Assembly: GCF_900104555.1 (NCBI RefSeq)
Contig: NZ_FNJU01000005.1
Span: 214,075 to 278,074 of the forward strand
Length of the DNA stretch: 64,000 bases
Direction of reading: 5' to 3'
Origin: Litchfieldia salsa
Lineage (GTDB): Bacteria > Bacillota > Bacilli > Bacillales > Bacillaceae_L
Shown here piece by piece: positions 34,983 to 44,457 of the stretch; within the stretch, counting starts at the first letter, position 1; every line of letters starts with the position of its first letter. Position numbers and translations under genes: made by a program. Below the pieces are notes generated by a model that searched no databases, was not told where the DNA came from, and was given only the letters and a program-made list of their open reading frames with translations.

Positions 34983-35627
34983 TCAATCACTACTTCTTAT
35001 TTCATTCATTAACTCTTCTGCGGCGTCTTTTGCTGAGTTGGCAAGACTTATTGCAGAAACGACAGCAACACCATCAGAGCCGGCATTCATAACATCTCTA
35101 ACTTTACCAAGTGAGATGCCACCAATTCCAACGATTGGAATTTCAATGCCCTCACTCCGCATGTTTTTAATCATTAATGGCCCCATCACATCACGTGCAT
35201 CTGACTTTGTCTTTGTTTCATACATTGGACCTACTCCAATGTAATCTGCACCTTTTTCGATTGCAAGTAACGCTTCTTCGATGTTATGTGTTGACACACC
35301 TAATAGCATTGATCCAATTTTTGTTTTTACAGCATCAATAGGTTCATCTTCTTGTCCAATATGAACACCGTCTGCTTGGAGCTCAATCGCTAGGTCAACA
35401 TCATCATTTACAATGAAGGGAACGTTATTTTCCTTACATATCGCCTGTAATTCTTTCGCTAATTGTCTCTTTTCTTCTCCCTGAAGTGCTCCATGTCCTT
35501 TTTCTCGGAGCTGAAAAAGCGTTACCCCACCGTCTATTGATTCTTTCAAAACCTGTCGTGGATTACGAGTACAATTTGGGCTTCCCATTACAAAATAAAG
35601 CTTTAACATATCTCTTACTGTATTCAT
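34983..35627 (-). CDS. thiE: ThiE: thiamine-phosphate synthase
   Basis: 214 residues. It couples HMP-PP and thiazole phosphate to thiamine phosphate. TIM-barrel motifs: LFQLREKG, FIVNDDVDLAIELQADGVHIGQED (pyrimidine-diphosphate binding), GVSTHN, GADYIGVGPMYETKTK and a C-terminal GIGGIS phosphate loop. It starts immediately after the thiD stop; GAGGTG in the thiD 3' end is the ribosome binding site. It is last in the operon. Confidence 0.95.
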   Translation of the reverse strand: MNTVRDMLKLYFVMGSPNCTRNPRQVLKESIDGGVTLFQLREKGHGALQGEEKRQLAKELQAICKENNVPFIVNDDVDLAIELQADGVHIGQEDEPIDAVKTKIGSMLLGVSTHNIEEALLAIEKGADYIGVGPMYETKTKSDARDVMGPLMIKNMRSEGIEIPIVGIGGISLGKVRDVMNAGSDGVAVVSAISLANSAKDAAEELMNEIRSSD

Positions 35628-36431
35628 TTACTTAGCACCTCGTCTTCGATATGCCCAGTGATTAGTTGGCCCATGCCCTGATCCTATGCCGAGCGTATCT
35701 TCTATTGCTGCTTGGATAAAAGCCTTCGCAGTAGTCACAGCATCAACAACCGTCTTTCCTTTTGCTATTTCGGCTGTAATTGCTGCCGCAAACGTGCATC
35801 CAGTACCATGGGTATGTTTCGTCTCTGTTCTCATGCTCTTTAATAGATGGAATTCTTTACCATCAAACAGAAGATCGGTAACCTCACTACCTTCACCATG
35901 TCCACCTTTAATCACCACATTCTGTGCTCCCAGTTGAAATATTGCCTTGGCTGCATCTTTTCTTTTTTCAAATGTATCAATTGCAAAGCCAACAATAATC
36001 TCAGCTTCTGGGATATTAGGTGTAATCACATGAGCTAACGGAATTAAATTCCTTTTTAATGAATCAACAGCTTGTTCTTGTAATAATGGTGCCCCACCTT
36101 TAGCAACCATGACGGGATCGACAACTAATTTCAACCAGCTGGAAGTATGAATTTGATTAGCGACCGCCTCTGTTAATTCAGCACTAAACAACATCCCAGT
36201 TTTGACGGCATCTGGTGATAAATCTTCAGCTATGACTTTAATTTGCTGAACAACTGCTTCAATTGATAGTGGATATACTCCGTGCACACCCATAGTATTT
36301 TGTGCAGTGACTGCAGTAATCGCAGACATCCCAAAGACATCCAGCTCTTGAAATGTTTTTAGGTCTGCCTGAATTCCTGCGCCACCTCCACTATCTGAGC
36401 CCGCAATTGTTAAAGCCTTTGCAACTTGCAT
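35628..36431 (-). CDS. thiD: ThiD: HMP / HMP-phosphate kinase
   Basis: 267 residues, ribokinase-like. It phosphorylates hydroxymethylpyrimidine twice to HMP-PP. Motifs: ALTIAGSDSGGGAGIQADLKTF at the N-terminus (written here in part: TIAGSDSGGGAGIQ), DAVKTGML, VDPVMVAKGG and the catalytic anion hole GTGCTFAAAI. Strong ribosome binding site GGAGGA. It supplies ThiE with substrate, using HMP from TenA salvage or uptake. Confidence 0.95.
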   Translation of the reverse strand: MQVAKALTIAGSDSGGGAGIQADLKTFQELDVFGMSAITAVTAQNTMGVHGVYPLSIEAVVQQIKVIAEDLSPDAVKTGMLFSAELTEAVANQIHTSSWLKLVVDPVMVAKGGAPLLQEQAVDSLKRNLIPLAHVITPNIPEAEIIVGFAIDTFEKRKDAAKAIFQLGAQNVVIKGGHGEGSEVTDLLFDGKEFHLLKSMRTETKHTHGTGCTFAAAITAEIAKGKTVVDAVTTAKAFIQAAIEDTLGIGSGHGPTNHWAYRRRGAK

Positions 36432-36473
36432 CTGAAATTCCTCCTAATGGATCTAAAGGAGATCCTACAATAA

Positions 36474-37493
36474 TTACCCAATATAACGATGATACAACGA
36501 TTTTGCCTCTGAGATATCCTTTGTCCCGTGAACGAGTACACGTCCATCCTTAAAAACCACTAATCTATGCTCTTTTAATGTAAACGAAAGTAAATATGGA
36601 TTTTGTTCAATGCTTCCACCCTGAGAAGAAAGAATGATTGCTAATTGATCTAAATCACGCTCTAATTTACGAGGTGGCCTAATTTGAACTGTATCTCGTC
36701 CACATAAAACAGCTGTCTTTGTTTGATTTTCAAAAGACAAAAAAGGGAATCTTCTTTCAGGCCCACAAGAAAAACAACGGTCTTTCTTTACTTTATCCAC
36801 ATTAATAAAGGTCTGTTGATTTTTCCATAAATCAAATGACACTAACTTTCTTCTTAACGCTTCATAGTCCTCTACTAAGATTTTCAGAGCTTCCACTAGT
36901 TGGTAGGAGACAACCATTTGAACGGCTGGACTAATAATTCCCGCAGTATCACAAGTTAATCCTCCCATTGGGACTGTCTCTAATAAACAATGTAGACAGG
37001 GCGTGTCTCCAGGAATAATCGTGTAAGTGATTCCATAGCTTCCAACACAAGCACCATATATCCAAGGAATATTATACTTTTGAGATGCATCATTTATAAG
37101 CATCCTTGTATCAAAATTATCGGTTGCGTCCATTATTAAGTCAACATCTTTAGTTAGTTTTTCGATTTCTTCAATAGAAACGTCCATCACTAACGATTCA
37201 ATCTTCACATCTGAGTTGATCTGTTCTAAGCGAGCCTTTGCTGCAACTGCCTTAGGTGTTCGATTGGTTGCATCATTTTCTGTATATAGATTTTGACGTT
37301 GAAGATTACTATATTCAACATAGTCACGATCAACAATTGTGACTTTCCCAACACCCGCTCTTACTAGTCCTTCTGCACTTCCTGTTCCAAGAGCCCCTGC
37401 ACCAATGATTAGTACATGCTTATCTCTAATCTTTAATTGTCCTTCACTTCCAATTGGAGTAAAAAGCTCTTGTCGTGAATATCTGTCACTCAA
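36474..37493 (-). CDS. thiF: ThiF: ThiS adenylyltransferase
   Basis: 339 residues, E1-like MoeB/ThiF family. It activates the ThiS C-terminus with ATP. Nucleotide loop [19 protein letters not shown], substrate segment [16 protein letters not shown], zinc pairs CLHC and CFSC, and the LTCDTAGI cysteine. A C-terminal extension of about 80 residues follows the core. The start overlaps the thiG stop by four bases. Confidence 0.92.
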   Translation of the reverse strand: MSDRYSRQELFTPIGSEGQLKIRDKHVLIIGAGALGTGSAEGLVRAGVGKVTIVDRDYVEYSNLQRQNLYTENDATNRTPKAVAAKARLEQINSDVKIESLVMDVSIEEIEKLTKDVDLIMDATDNFDTRMLINDASQKYNIPWIYGACVGSYGITYTIIPGDTPCLHCLLETVPMGGLTCDTAGIISPAVQMVVSYQLVEALKILVEDYEALRRKLVSFDLWKNQQTFINVDKVKKDRCFSCGPERRFPFLSFENQTKTAVLCGRDTVQIRPPRKLERDLDQLAIILSSQGGSIEQNPYLLSFTLKEHRLVVFKDGRVLVHGTKDISEAKSLYHRYIG

Positions 37494-38257
37494 CTAATGC
37501 TCATTCCTTCCATTGGACTACTTGCTGTAGCATAACGTTTCTTAGGGATACGTCCAGCCTCAAATCCCAGTCTTCCTGCCTCAATAGAAAGCTTCATTGC
37601 CTTTGCCATTTTAACTGGATCATTTGCACCAGAAACCGCTGTATTTAATAATACACCATCAGCACCCATTTCCATTGCGATAGCCGCATCAGATGGTGTT
37701 CCAATACCTGCATCAACAATAACAGGAACATTTGATTGTTCAATAATAAAGCTCAGGTTTAATGGATTTACAATGCCTCGGCCTGAACCAATTGGTGACG
37801 CTCCCGGCATAATTGCATGACAACCTAATTCTTCTAACCGTTTAGCAAGTAGTACATCATCTGAAGTATATGGTAAAACGATAAATCCTTCTTTTAATAG
37901 TTCCTCTGACGCTTTTAGTGTTTCAACCGGGTCAGGAAGTAATGTCTTTTGACAACCAATTACTTCAACCTTTATCATATCACAAAGTCCAGATGCCTTT
38001 GCTAATTTTGCAATTCTGACTGCCTCTGAGGCTGTTTTTGCTCCTGCTGTATTTGGTAAAAGAGTATACTTCTCTAAATCTAGCTTCTCCAAGAAATTAG
38101 GTTGACTCTCCTCAAATATATTCATTCTTCTAACAGCAAACGTTAAAATCTCTGCTTCTGATACAGCCACTGCTTCTTTTTGAATATCAAAATTTGGATA
38201 TTTACCAGTTCCTAATAACAATCTTGATGAAAATTCATAATGTCCAATCTTTAACAT
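37490..38257 (-). CDS. thiG: ThiG: thiazole synthase
   Basis: 255 residues. It forms the thiazole phosphate from DXP, dehydroglycine and ThiS thiocarboxylate. Motifs: [10 protein letters not shown], the Schiff-base lysine in [27 protein letters not shown] and [12 protein letters not shown]. It begins one base after the thiS stop. Confidence 0.95.
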   Translation of the reverse strand: MLKIGHYEFSSRLLLGTGKYPNFDIQKEAVAVSEAEILTFAVRRMNIFEESQPNFLEKLDLEKYTLLPNTAGAKTASEAVRIAKLAKASGLCDMIKVEVIGCQKTLLPDPVETLKASEELLKEGFIVLPYTSDDVLLAKRLEELGCHAIMPGASPIGSGRGIVNPLNLSFIIEQSNVPVIVDAGIGTPSDAAIAMEMGADGVLLNTAVSGANDPVKMAKAMKLSIEAGRLGFEAGRIPKKRYATASSPMEGMSIS

Positions 38258-38258
38258 A

Positions 38259-38462
38259 TCATCCGCCCCCTACAAAATGTACGATTTCAATTCGATCTTT
38301 ATCAGTTACTCTTGTTTCTTGATGCTCACTTTTCTCTAAGATAGTTTCATTTAGTTCTACAATGACCACTTTTTCTTTTAAACCGTAATACTCCAATAAT
38401 GAAAAGACAGTTTCAATTGTTTCTGGCAATTCAACCTTTTCTCCATTTATTATTAACTCCAT
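38259..38462 (-). CDS. thiS: ThiS: sulfur carrier protein
   Basis: 67 residues, ubiquitin-like fold, ending VHFVGGG; the terminal Gly-Gly is adenylated by ThiF and thiocarboxylated. [15 protein letters not shown] is the first beta hairpin. An AAAGGAGGAG-type site precedes the ATG. Confidence 0.95.
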   Translation of the reverse strand: MELIINGEKVELPETIETVFSLLEYYGLKEKVVIVELNETILEKSEHQETRVTDKDRIEIVHFVGGG

Positions 38463-38479
38463 GATTCCTTACTCCTCCT

Positions 38480-39598
38480 TTAAACTGGTTGCTTGACATG
38501 ACGTTCAATGCTGAATGATGCTATATCTAGCATCATTTGTCTTTCTTCTATTAAATCAGCAATCAGTTCGCCCGTAATAGGGGCTAGTAAGATTCCATTT
38601 CGATAATGACCTGTTGCTACAAATAGGTTTTTATGTTTTGGATGTTCTCCTAAATACGGTAAACCATCACTTGTTTGTGGCCTTATACCTGCCCATGCCA
38701 TTTCCCATTCAGCTTCTACGATTGCTGGTAGAATTCGTTTTGCTTTCTCCATAAGGCCTGAAATTCCATTAAATGATACAGATTGACTAAATGTGTTTGC
38801 CTTTTCAGTTGCTCCAACAATAATTCGTCCACCACTTTTTGGTACAAGATAACAACCATGCGAAAATATAGTACTTGTTAATAGTTGTTGATGGCTTGTT
38901 ACAGAGAAGCATTCACCCTTAACAGGATATGTATCTAGTCTGATGTTAGTATCTGCTAGCACTTTGCTACTCCAAGCCCCTCCCGCTAAAATTACCTGAT
39001 TTGAAAAATAAGCTCCTTCTGTTGTCATTACCCCTGTTGCGATCCCATTCTCCATAATTACTGAATAAACCTCAATAAATTCCTTTATATCTACGCCTAA
39101 CTTTGCAGCAGATTTAAGAAAAGCAAATGCTAAATTAGGGGCTGAAACATGACCATCACTTGGTAAATACATCGCCCCTGTTATTGCTGAAGATAGTCTT
39201 GGTTCCTGAACTCTAAGTTGCTTAGCTGAAATCCAGTCCACCTTTTCTCCTTCTTGTTTCTGAAACTCTATTATTCTTTTTAAATCAGCTTCATCATCTT
39301 CAGAAAAGGCTATTTTATACATTCCCTTGTTAATTAATTCAATGTCGATTCCACTTAATTCTCTTAATTCCTGTGCAACTTCTGGAAACATGGCTCGGCT
39401 TTTTCTTGCTAATTGAAAAAGTGGACCATCCTCAACAAACTCACCACCGGCTGCTAGCATACCAGCTGCAGCCTTAGAAGCCTTACTAACTACACGATCC
39501 TTTTCTAATAACAGGACTTTCTTTCCTCTTTTGGCTAGACTATATGCAATTGAGCCTCCATTAACACCGCCACCAATGACAATACAATCGTAACTCAC
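38480..39598 (-). CDS. thiO: ThiO: glycine oxidase
   Basis: 372 residues, FAD-dependent D-amino-acid-oxidase fold. It oxidises glycine to dehydroglycine (iminoacetate) for ThiG. FAD-binding N-terminus IVIGGGVNGGSIAYSLAKRG, KASKAAAGMLAAGGE, and C-terminal ATGHYRNGILLAPITGE. Its presence marks the aerobic thiazole route rather than the ThiH radical route. Confidence 0.94.
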   Translation of the reverse strand: MSYDCIVIGGGVNGGSIAYSLAKRGKKVLLLEKDRVVSKASKAAAGMLAAGGEFVEDGPLFQLARKSRAMFPEVAQELRELSGIDIELINKGMYKIAFSEDDEADLKRIIEFQKQEGEKVDWISAKQLRVQEPRLSSAITGAMYLPSDGHVSAPNLAFAFLKSAAKLGVDIKEFIEVYSVIMENGIATGVMTTEGAYFSNQVILAGGAWSSKVLADTNIRLDTYPVKGECFSVTSHQQLLTSTIFSHGCYLVPKSGGRIIVGATEKANTFSQSVSFNGISGLMEKAKRILPAIVEAEWEMAWAGIRPQTSDGLPYLGEHPKHKNLFVATGHYRNGILLAPITGELIADLIEERQMMLDIASFSIERHVKQPV

Positions 39599-39613
39599 AT
39601 TTATCAGTCCTTC

Positions 39614-40213
39614 CTATAATTTGGAAGCATATTCTTTTACCATTTTTACTGGGTTGTTTGCTTCTAATACCCCTGACATAAGCGCTATTCCACTAGCCCC
39701 CGCATCTATTATCTCTTTTACATGAGAGGGGTTGATCCCACCAATTGCTATGACAGGTACTTTAGAGACTTCGGTTATTATACGAAGTTCTTTTACCCCT
39801 CTACCAGGTAGACCTGGTTTTGATGTTGTAGGATAAATATGCCCGAAAAAGACATAATCTGCTCCTTCATTTTGTGCACTTGTCAATTCTTCTACAGAGT
39901 GAACCGAGGAGCCTATCCTTAAATTTGGAAAGCTTTTTTTCACTAAAGAAGCTTTTAAACTATGATAAGCTAACTGAACACCAGATACACCAGTCACACA
40001 AGCGACATCAACACGGTCATTTAGAATAATTTTAGATAAGGATATACCTCCTTCTACTAATAGCATGACAGTGTCATAGAATTCTTTAGCAGTAAAAGAC
40101 TTTTCTCTAATATGAAAATACGAAACGTCGTTTTGAATCAGTCTAGCAATCTCACAAAACGCTTGAGGTGTTTGGTTGCCAGTTGAAATAATATGTAACT
40201 CTTTCTGTTTCAT
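39614..40213 (-). CDS. tenI: TenI: thiazole tautomerase
   Basis: 199 residues, ThiE-like TIM barrel: FHIREKSFTAKEF, KIILNDRVDVACVTGVSGVQL, GSSVHS, GADYVFFGHIYPTTSKPG, AIGGINPSHV. TenI aromatises the ThiG thiazole product. The histidine of GHIYPT fits the TenI rather than the ThiE signature, and ThiE is encoded separately in the same operon. First gene after TPP riboswitch 1. Confidence 0.9.
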   Translation of the reverse strand: MKQKELHIISTGNQTPQAFCEIARLIQNDVSYFHIREKSFTAKEFYDTVMLLVEGGISLSKIILNDRVDVACVTGVSGVQLAYHSLKASLVKKSFPNLRIGSSVHSVEELTSAQNEGADYVFFGHIYPTTSKPGLPGRGVKELRIITEVSKVPVIAIGGINPSHVKEIIDAGASGIALMSGVLEANNPVKMVKEYASKL

Positions 40214-40244
40214 ATAAGTTTCCTTATCCTTTTAAATAATAAGT

Positions 40245-40360
40245 CCGTCTTCGAATAGATTGTTACTTTTAAAGCCGCAGGCTGAATACACTCCGCGTCC
40301 GGCGGGTGACCAGTGAGCCTCCTCGTGTATTCAGCCTGCTAGAAACTAGCTTTTTAGTGT
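40245..40360 (-). repeat. Intergenic inverted-repeat element, family A copy 2 (internally deleted)
   Basis: Shares GCCGCAGGCTGAATACACT, GGCGGGTGACCAGTGAGCC and the terminal GTGTATTCAGCCTGC with copies at 14.9 and 46.4 kb, but lacks the middle block. It sits between the riboswitch terminator and the tenI start, inside the 5' untranslated region. Confidence 0.85.
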
Positions 40361-40395
40361 TTTATGTCTAAAACAACAAACTTTAAGAAGACAGC

Positions 40396-40432
40396 CAAAA
40401 ATAAAAACCACCCCATAGAGTGTATAGAGTGG
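40396..40432 (-). terminator. Expression-platform terminator of TPP riboswitch 1
   Basis: On the minus strand CCACTCTATACACTCTATGGGGTGG folds into an imperfect hairpin followed by TTTTTATTTTT, 20 bases after the TPP aptamer. Confidence 0.75.
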
Positions 40433-40451
40433 CTAAAAATGTAACTAATGA

Positions 40452-40545
40452 AACGCCACTTCCCTACGCTGATATTACTCAGATCAGGTTCAAAGGGTCT
40501 GAATCAATTATTCATCTCAGTCATCTTTTGACTCCCCTAGTGCTC
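40452..40545 (-). ncRNA. TPP riboswitch 1 (THI box), controls tenI-thiOSGFDE
   Basis: On the minus strand: CTAGGGGAGTC, then CTGAGATGAA, GACCCTTTGAACCTGATCTG and ATCAGCGTAGGGAAGTGG, all conserved aptamer blocks. It begins 14 bases after the ykoC stop and is followed by a terminator, so thiamine pyrophosphate should stop transcription of the thiazole operon. Confidence 0.95.
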
Positions 40546-40558
40546 TTTTATGAAATTG

Positions 40559-41359
40559 TTAATTAAATCGGATGTCGTGAATAGAAAAGTATGGGTATTG
40601 AATCGCTAGGTAGAAACCTATTAATAGTAAAATAGTAAAATAGCCTATAAAGAATACATCATTCCGTGAAAACGATATCGCATAATAATAAGTTCTTTTT
40701 TTAACATCAGAGAATCTTTTTGCCTCCATTGCTACTGCAATCCTGTGAGCTCTACGGATACTCTGAGATAATAATGGAATCGAATACGTAATAAACTTAC
40801 CAAAGAAGGCTCTTATCCCTCTCTTACTTTCTACACCTCTAACCTTCATTGCATTTCGAATCGTTTGGAACTCTTCCATCATAATGGGTATTAAACGCAT
40901 ACCTGCCATAAAACTATATGCGTATTTTGGCTTAAGTTTTAATTGCTGCATTAATGAATAAAATAAGAATACTGGTCGTGTTGTTAATGCAAAAGTGAGT
41001 CCCAACGCTGCAAATATAATTGCTCGAAACCCAATATGAATTCCTCTAAAGAAACTCTCTTGAGTAATATGGATGAGTCCCCATTTAAACCAGCTGATTT
41101 CACCCTTTCCAAACAAAATCATAGTAGAGGCTGTTGAAATAAACACGAGTAGAAAAGGCAAACTCAGCAATAGTATTCTTCTATGCGGATGTCCAGTAAA
41201 TCCAATAAATAAAATAAAAGCAACAATTGTGAAATTAATAATAAAATTGATATCATGAATAAGTAAAACACCTATAAATAATAGAATGATTACAATCAAT
41301 TTTAAACTCGGATTAATATGGTGAAGCCATGTATCTTTATATGAAAAATCATTTTGCAC
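40559..41359 (-). CDS. ykoC: YkoC: ECF transporter T component for thiamine precursor
   Basis: 266 residues with five to six membrane helices and the two EcfT coupling motifs: MKVRGVESKRG and the later AMEAKRFSD. It links the YkoD ATPases to the YkoE substrate-binding component. It is last of tenA-ykoE-ykoD-ykoC. Confidence 0.92.
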   Translation of the reverse strand: MQNDFSYKDTWLHHINPSLKLIVIILLFIGVLLIHDINFIINFTIVAFILFIGFTGHPHRRILLLSLPFLLVFISTASTMILFGKGEISWFKWGLIHITQESFFRGIHIGFRAIIFAALGLTFALTTRPVFLFYSLMQQLKLKPKYAYSFMAGMRLIPIMMEEFQTIRNAMKVRGVESKRGIRAFFGKFITYSIPLLSQSIRRAHRIAVAMEAKRFSDVKKRTYYYAISFSRNDVFFIGYFTILLLIGFYLAIQYPYFSIHDIRFN

Positions 41360-41373
41360 GCGGTGTTCCTCCT

Positions 41374-42840
41374 CTACACATGCAGTACTGGGCGACTTAC
41401 TTTTTGCTTACTTCTTTCGATCACTTCATCTCCAATTAGTTTCCCATCATGTATGGTCCAAAGCCTAGTCGCAAAATGATCCATAATATATTCATCATGT
41501 GTAACCATAATAATAATCGAACCCTTCAAACGATCAGCCTCAATCATTTCAAGTAGAGCAAAAGTATTTTTCGAATCCTGGCCAAATGTAGGTTCGTCTA
41601 ATAGCATAATTTTTTGTTCCATTACAATTGAAGCCGCAACACTTAGTCTTCTTTTTTGGCCCATCGATAATTGATAAGGATGCTTAGTTCGGTGCTTAAC
41701 TAATTGAAATCTTGTTAAAAGTTCTTCAACCTTTAGTTCAATTTCCTTTTCACTCCAATTGTTAAGTCTTAAGGAAAAAGCAATTTCTTCAAACACTGAA
41801 TTTGTAACAAATTGGAATTCGGGATTTTGGAATACAAAAGTCATTTCATCTGTAAGTTTTTTTACTTTTTTTATAGGAATATCCTTGATTTCATAGTGAC
41901 CTTTCGTTTTAATGAATTGCATCAACGCATGGAGCAATGTACTTTTACCAGCACCATTTTCTCCCTTAACAACAATCCATTCTCCACTATAGACATCTAC
42001 ATGTTCAACTGCTATTTTTTCCTGCTTACCTCTATAGCCCTTAAATTCCGACAAATTGAGAACTTTTTCTGGAACATTAGATGTTGTTGGATTAATAGGG
42101 TCCTTTAGATTAAGATAATCTTCCCAAACGCCAGGATACCAAATCCCATGTTCTTTCATTTCGTCCTTATATTGAGACAGAACTTCTTCTTTCTTTCCAT
42201 CTGCTATCATTTCTCCATCTGCATTAAAAAGAATAATTCGGTCAATGAATTCCAGCACATGATCAATTTTATGCTCTACGATAATAAGAGTCTTTTCTTC
42301 ACCAATCTTTTTGATTGTTTCCCATATATCAATTGTTCCCTGAGGGTCAAGCATCGCTGTTGGTTCATCAAGGAACAATACATCAGGGTCTAAGGCTAAC
42401 ACTGAAGCAATTGCCAATCTCTGCTTCATTCCACCCGATAATGTACTGATATTTGTATGAATATCATCAAAGTGAAGACCTACCTGGGTTAGTAAATCAA
42501 GAATACGCCTTTTCATTTCAGTCCTTGGAACCTCTAGGTTTTCTAATACAAAGGCAATTTCTTCATCTACAAACGGCATACAAAATTGCGTGTCAGGATC
42601 CTGAAATACATATCCCCATGAGCCCGGAGTTGTAATTTTTTCCGCTTTCATTGGAACTTCAATTGAATTTGGAATAATCCCTGATAGGACTTGTAATAAG
42701 GTTGATTTGCCACACCCTGAAGGACCAAGTAGGAGCACCTTTTCTCCCTTATAAAAAGAAGAGGATAAATCCTTGAATAACAAGGATTCACCTCCTGTGA
42801 ATTTTAAGCGAAGCTTTTCTACTTCAGCAATTGTGTTCAT
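41374..42840 (-). CDS. ykoD: YkoD: fused double ATPase of the thiamine-precursor ECF transporter
   Basis: 488 residues holding two ABC ATPase domains. First: GPSGCGKST near 43, LSGGMKQR, VLFLDEPTAMLD. Second: GENGAGKST near 300, LSMGQKRR, IMLLDEPTFGQD. The two halves replace the usual EcfA/EcfA' pair. The ATG at 42840 is preferred over a GTG nine bases upstream because GGGGTG is six bases before it. Confidence 0.92.
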   Translation of the reverse strand: MNTIAEVEKLRLKFTGGESLLFKDLSSSFYKGEKVLLLGPSGCGKSTLLQVLSGIIPNSIEVPMKAEKITTPGSWGYVFQDPDTQFCMPFVDEEIAFVLENLEVPRTEMKRRILDLLTQVGLHFDDIHTNISTLSGGMKQRLAIASVLALDPDVLFLDEPTAMLDPQGTIDIWETIKKIGEEKTLIIVEHKIDHVLEFIDRIILFNADGEMIADGKKEEVLSQYKDEMKEHGIWYPGVWEDYLNLKDPINPTTSNVPEKVLNLSEFKGYRGKQEKIAVEHVDVYSGEWIVVKGENGAGKSTLLHALMQFIKTKGHYEIKDIPIKKVKKLTDEMTFVFQNPEFQFVTNSVFEEIAFSLRLNNWSEKEIELKVEELLTRFQLVKHRTKHPYQLSMGQKRRLSVAASIVMEQKIMLLDEPTFGQDSKNTFALLEMIEADRLKGSIIIMVTHDEYIMDHFATRLWTIHDGKLIGDEVIERSKQKVSRPVLHV

Positions 42841-42858
42841 TTCTTTCACCCCAGGCTG

Positions 42859-43440
42859 CTATTTATCTAACGCATCATAATCTTCTTTAGATGCTGGTCG
42901 AACAAGATTCGTGACACCTGTTGCCTCTAACACTTTTACTAAATAATATGGTACAATCCCCGCGAATACGATTCCTCCAATGAAACGCATCACAAGATAT
43001 AAAATAAGGTTCCATGCTGCTAAATCGCCTATTTCACCGTATGCAAAGTCCATAATCACAGACCCTAATGTAGCTGCAAGACCTCCCAAAATAATGACGG
43101 CTAAATTATACTTCTTATACTTCACAGACATAATCACCAATTCAAAAAACAATCCTTGGACAACGCCATATAACAATACTGATAATCCCCATGGTGACCC
43201 TAAAAGAAATTCTCCTGAAGCTGCTGCAATTTCAGCTATTAATGCGACTCCTGGTTTTCGAATGATTAGATAAGCAACTGGTGCTGCAATAAACCACATT
43301 CCATATAAAAATTGATCTAAATGTAACCCCAATGGTTTAACTGCATAATAAAGTGAACCCCAAAGGATATAAACAATACCAAATGCAATTGCAATTACGA
43401 TTGTAACTAAAATATCTGTGAGCTTTAACCCTTTTGTCAT
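42859..43440 (-). CDS. ykoE: YkoE: ECF transporter S component for thiamine or HMP
   Basis: 193 residues with five to six membrane helices; GLKLTDILVTIVIAIAFG at the N-terminus and GSPWGLSVLLYGVVQG in the middle fit the YkoE family. TPP riboswitch control and the tenA neighbour point to hydroxymethylpyrimidine or thiamine as ligand. YkoF, the thiamine-binding partner in B. subtilis ykoFEDC, is absent here. Confidence 0.9.
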   Translation of the reverse strand: MTKGLKLTDILVTIVIAIAFGIVYILWGSLYYAVKPLGLHLDQFLYGMWFIAAPVAYLIIRKPGVALIAEIAAASGEFLLGSPWGLSVLLYGVVQGLFFELVIMSVKYKKYNLAVIILGGLAATLGSVIMDFAYGEIGDLAAWNLILYLVMRFIGGIVFAGIVPYYLVKVLEATGVTNLVRPASKEDYDALDK

Positions 43441-43474
43441 GTTTTGTTCCCCTTTTCTTAAAATGATTTTATTT

Positions 43475-44140
43475 CTATTTAATTGGCCAGTTTTCTAGAC
43501 GATATGCCATTTCCCAAAACGAATACTCATATTGACTACTAATAATGAAATGTTCTTTCATACGTTCTCTGTCTTCTTCTGTTACAGTTTCAGCAATCTC
43601 ATCAAGTCGATTAATTTGTTCTTCAACTTGTGTTTTGAACCAGTCACCACCATATGCTGCAATCCATTCTTGATAGATAGGCTCCTCTGGTGTACACTTC
43701 ATTAAATTTTCTCCGATTTCATAATATAACCAATAGCAAGGAAGAATAGCTGCAATAATATCCCCAAGGTGCCCGTTATATGCTGCACGATATAAATGGG
43801 AAGTGTATGCGTATGCTGTTGGAGCAGGCTTGAAGTTTGCTTTCTCCTGTTCTGTGATTTCAAGACGTTTAGAGAAGTTCTCATGTAACGATAATTCAGC
43901 TTCATAAGTTCCTTGAGCATGAGCAGCCATTCGGTTTGTAGTTGCAAGATCTTTTGCTTTTGCAGCACCGAGCGATTGTACCCTTGCAAAGTGACTTAAA
44001 TAATACGCATCCTGCATTACATAATAACGAAAGCTCTCTAGTGACAACGTTCCATCACCGATTCCCTTAACAAAAGGATGGTTAAAGCTTGCTTCCCAAA
44101 TTAAATCAGCTTCTTTTCTTAGAATTTGTGAAAATTTCAT
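43475..44140 (-). CDS. tenA: TenA: aminopyrimidine aminohydrolase
   Basis: 221 residues, all helical. It hydrolyses amino-HMP from degraded thiamine (and thiamine itself) to HMP. The catalytic cysteine is in ILPCYWLYYEIGENL, making it a TenA_C type. Other motifs: FVKGIGDGTLS, YVMQDAYYL and the C-terminal EYSFWEMAY glutamate. A TTG in the ribosome binding site region is rejected; the ATG at 44140 follows GAGGAGG. Confidence 0.94.
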   Translation of the reverse strand: MKFSQILRKEADLIWEASFNHPFVKGIGDGTLSLESFRYYVMQDAYYLSHFARVQSLGAAKAKDLATTNRMAAHAQGTYEAELSLHENFSKRLEITEQEKANFKPAPTAYAYTSHLYRAAYNGHLGDIIAAILPCYWLYYEIGENLMKCTPEEPIYQEWIAAYGGDWFKTQVEEQINRLDEIAETVTEEDRERMKEHFIISSQYEYSFWEMAYRLENWPIK

Positions 44141-44193
44141 ATTATTCCTCCTCAATTTATGTATCTTTTTCTATTTCAAAAATTAACCTAAGG

Positions 44194-44310
44194 TTTATCT
44201 ACGATATTTCAACTTTATCTACGAAAATACAGATATATCTACGAAATTGCAGATTTATCTACGAAAATAAAAATATATCTACGAAATTAGATCTTTTATC
44301 TACGAATTTA
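44194..44310. repeat. Tandem array 4: six 20-bp units
   Basis: TATCTACG recurs at 44196, 44216, 44236, 44256, 44276 and 44297. Unit consensus is about TTTATCTACGAAATTGCAGA. It lies in the tenA 5' untranslated region after the TPP-responsive terminator. It has no clear hairpin, unlike arrays 1-3. Confidence 0.9.
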
Positions 44311-44379
44311 TATAAATGACAATTTTCAAGAAAAACAAGTTCCGCCTCAACTCCACCCCGTGCACTGAGTGAAATTGTG

Positions 44380-44421
44380 CATAAAAAAACCACCTTCTTT
44401 ACCTAACATAAGAAAGTGGTT
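44380..44421 (-). terminator. Expression-platform terminator of TPP riboswitch 2
   Basis: On the minus strand AACCACTTTCTT pairs with AAGAAGGTGGTT (one mismatch) and is followed by TTTTTTTATG. Confidence 0.85.
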
Positions 44422-44457
44422 GTATTGGATAATTATTAGTAACTCAAATTATTCCAC

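Larger units (their letters stand above)
44141..44457 (-). other. tenA leader between riboswitch and start codon
   Basis: About 310 bases of 5' untranslated region with the riboswitch terminator (44380-44421) and a 20-bp tandem array (44194-44310). No gene. Confidence 0.7.
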
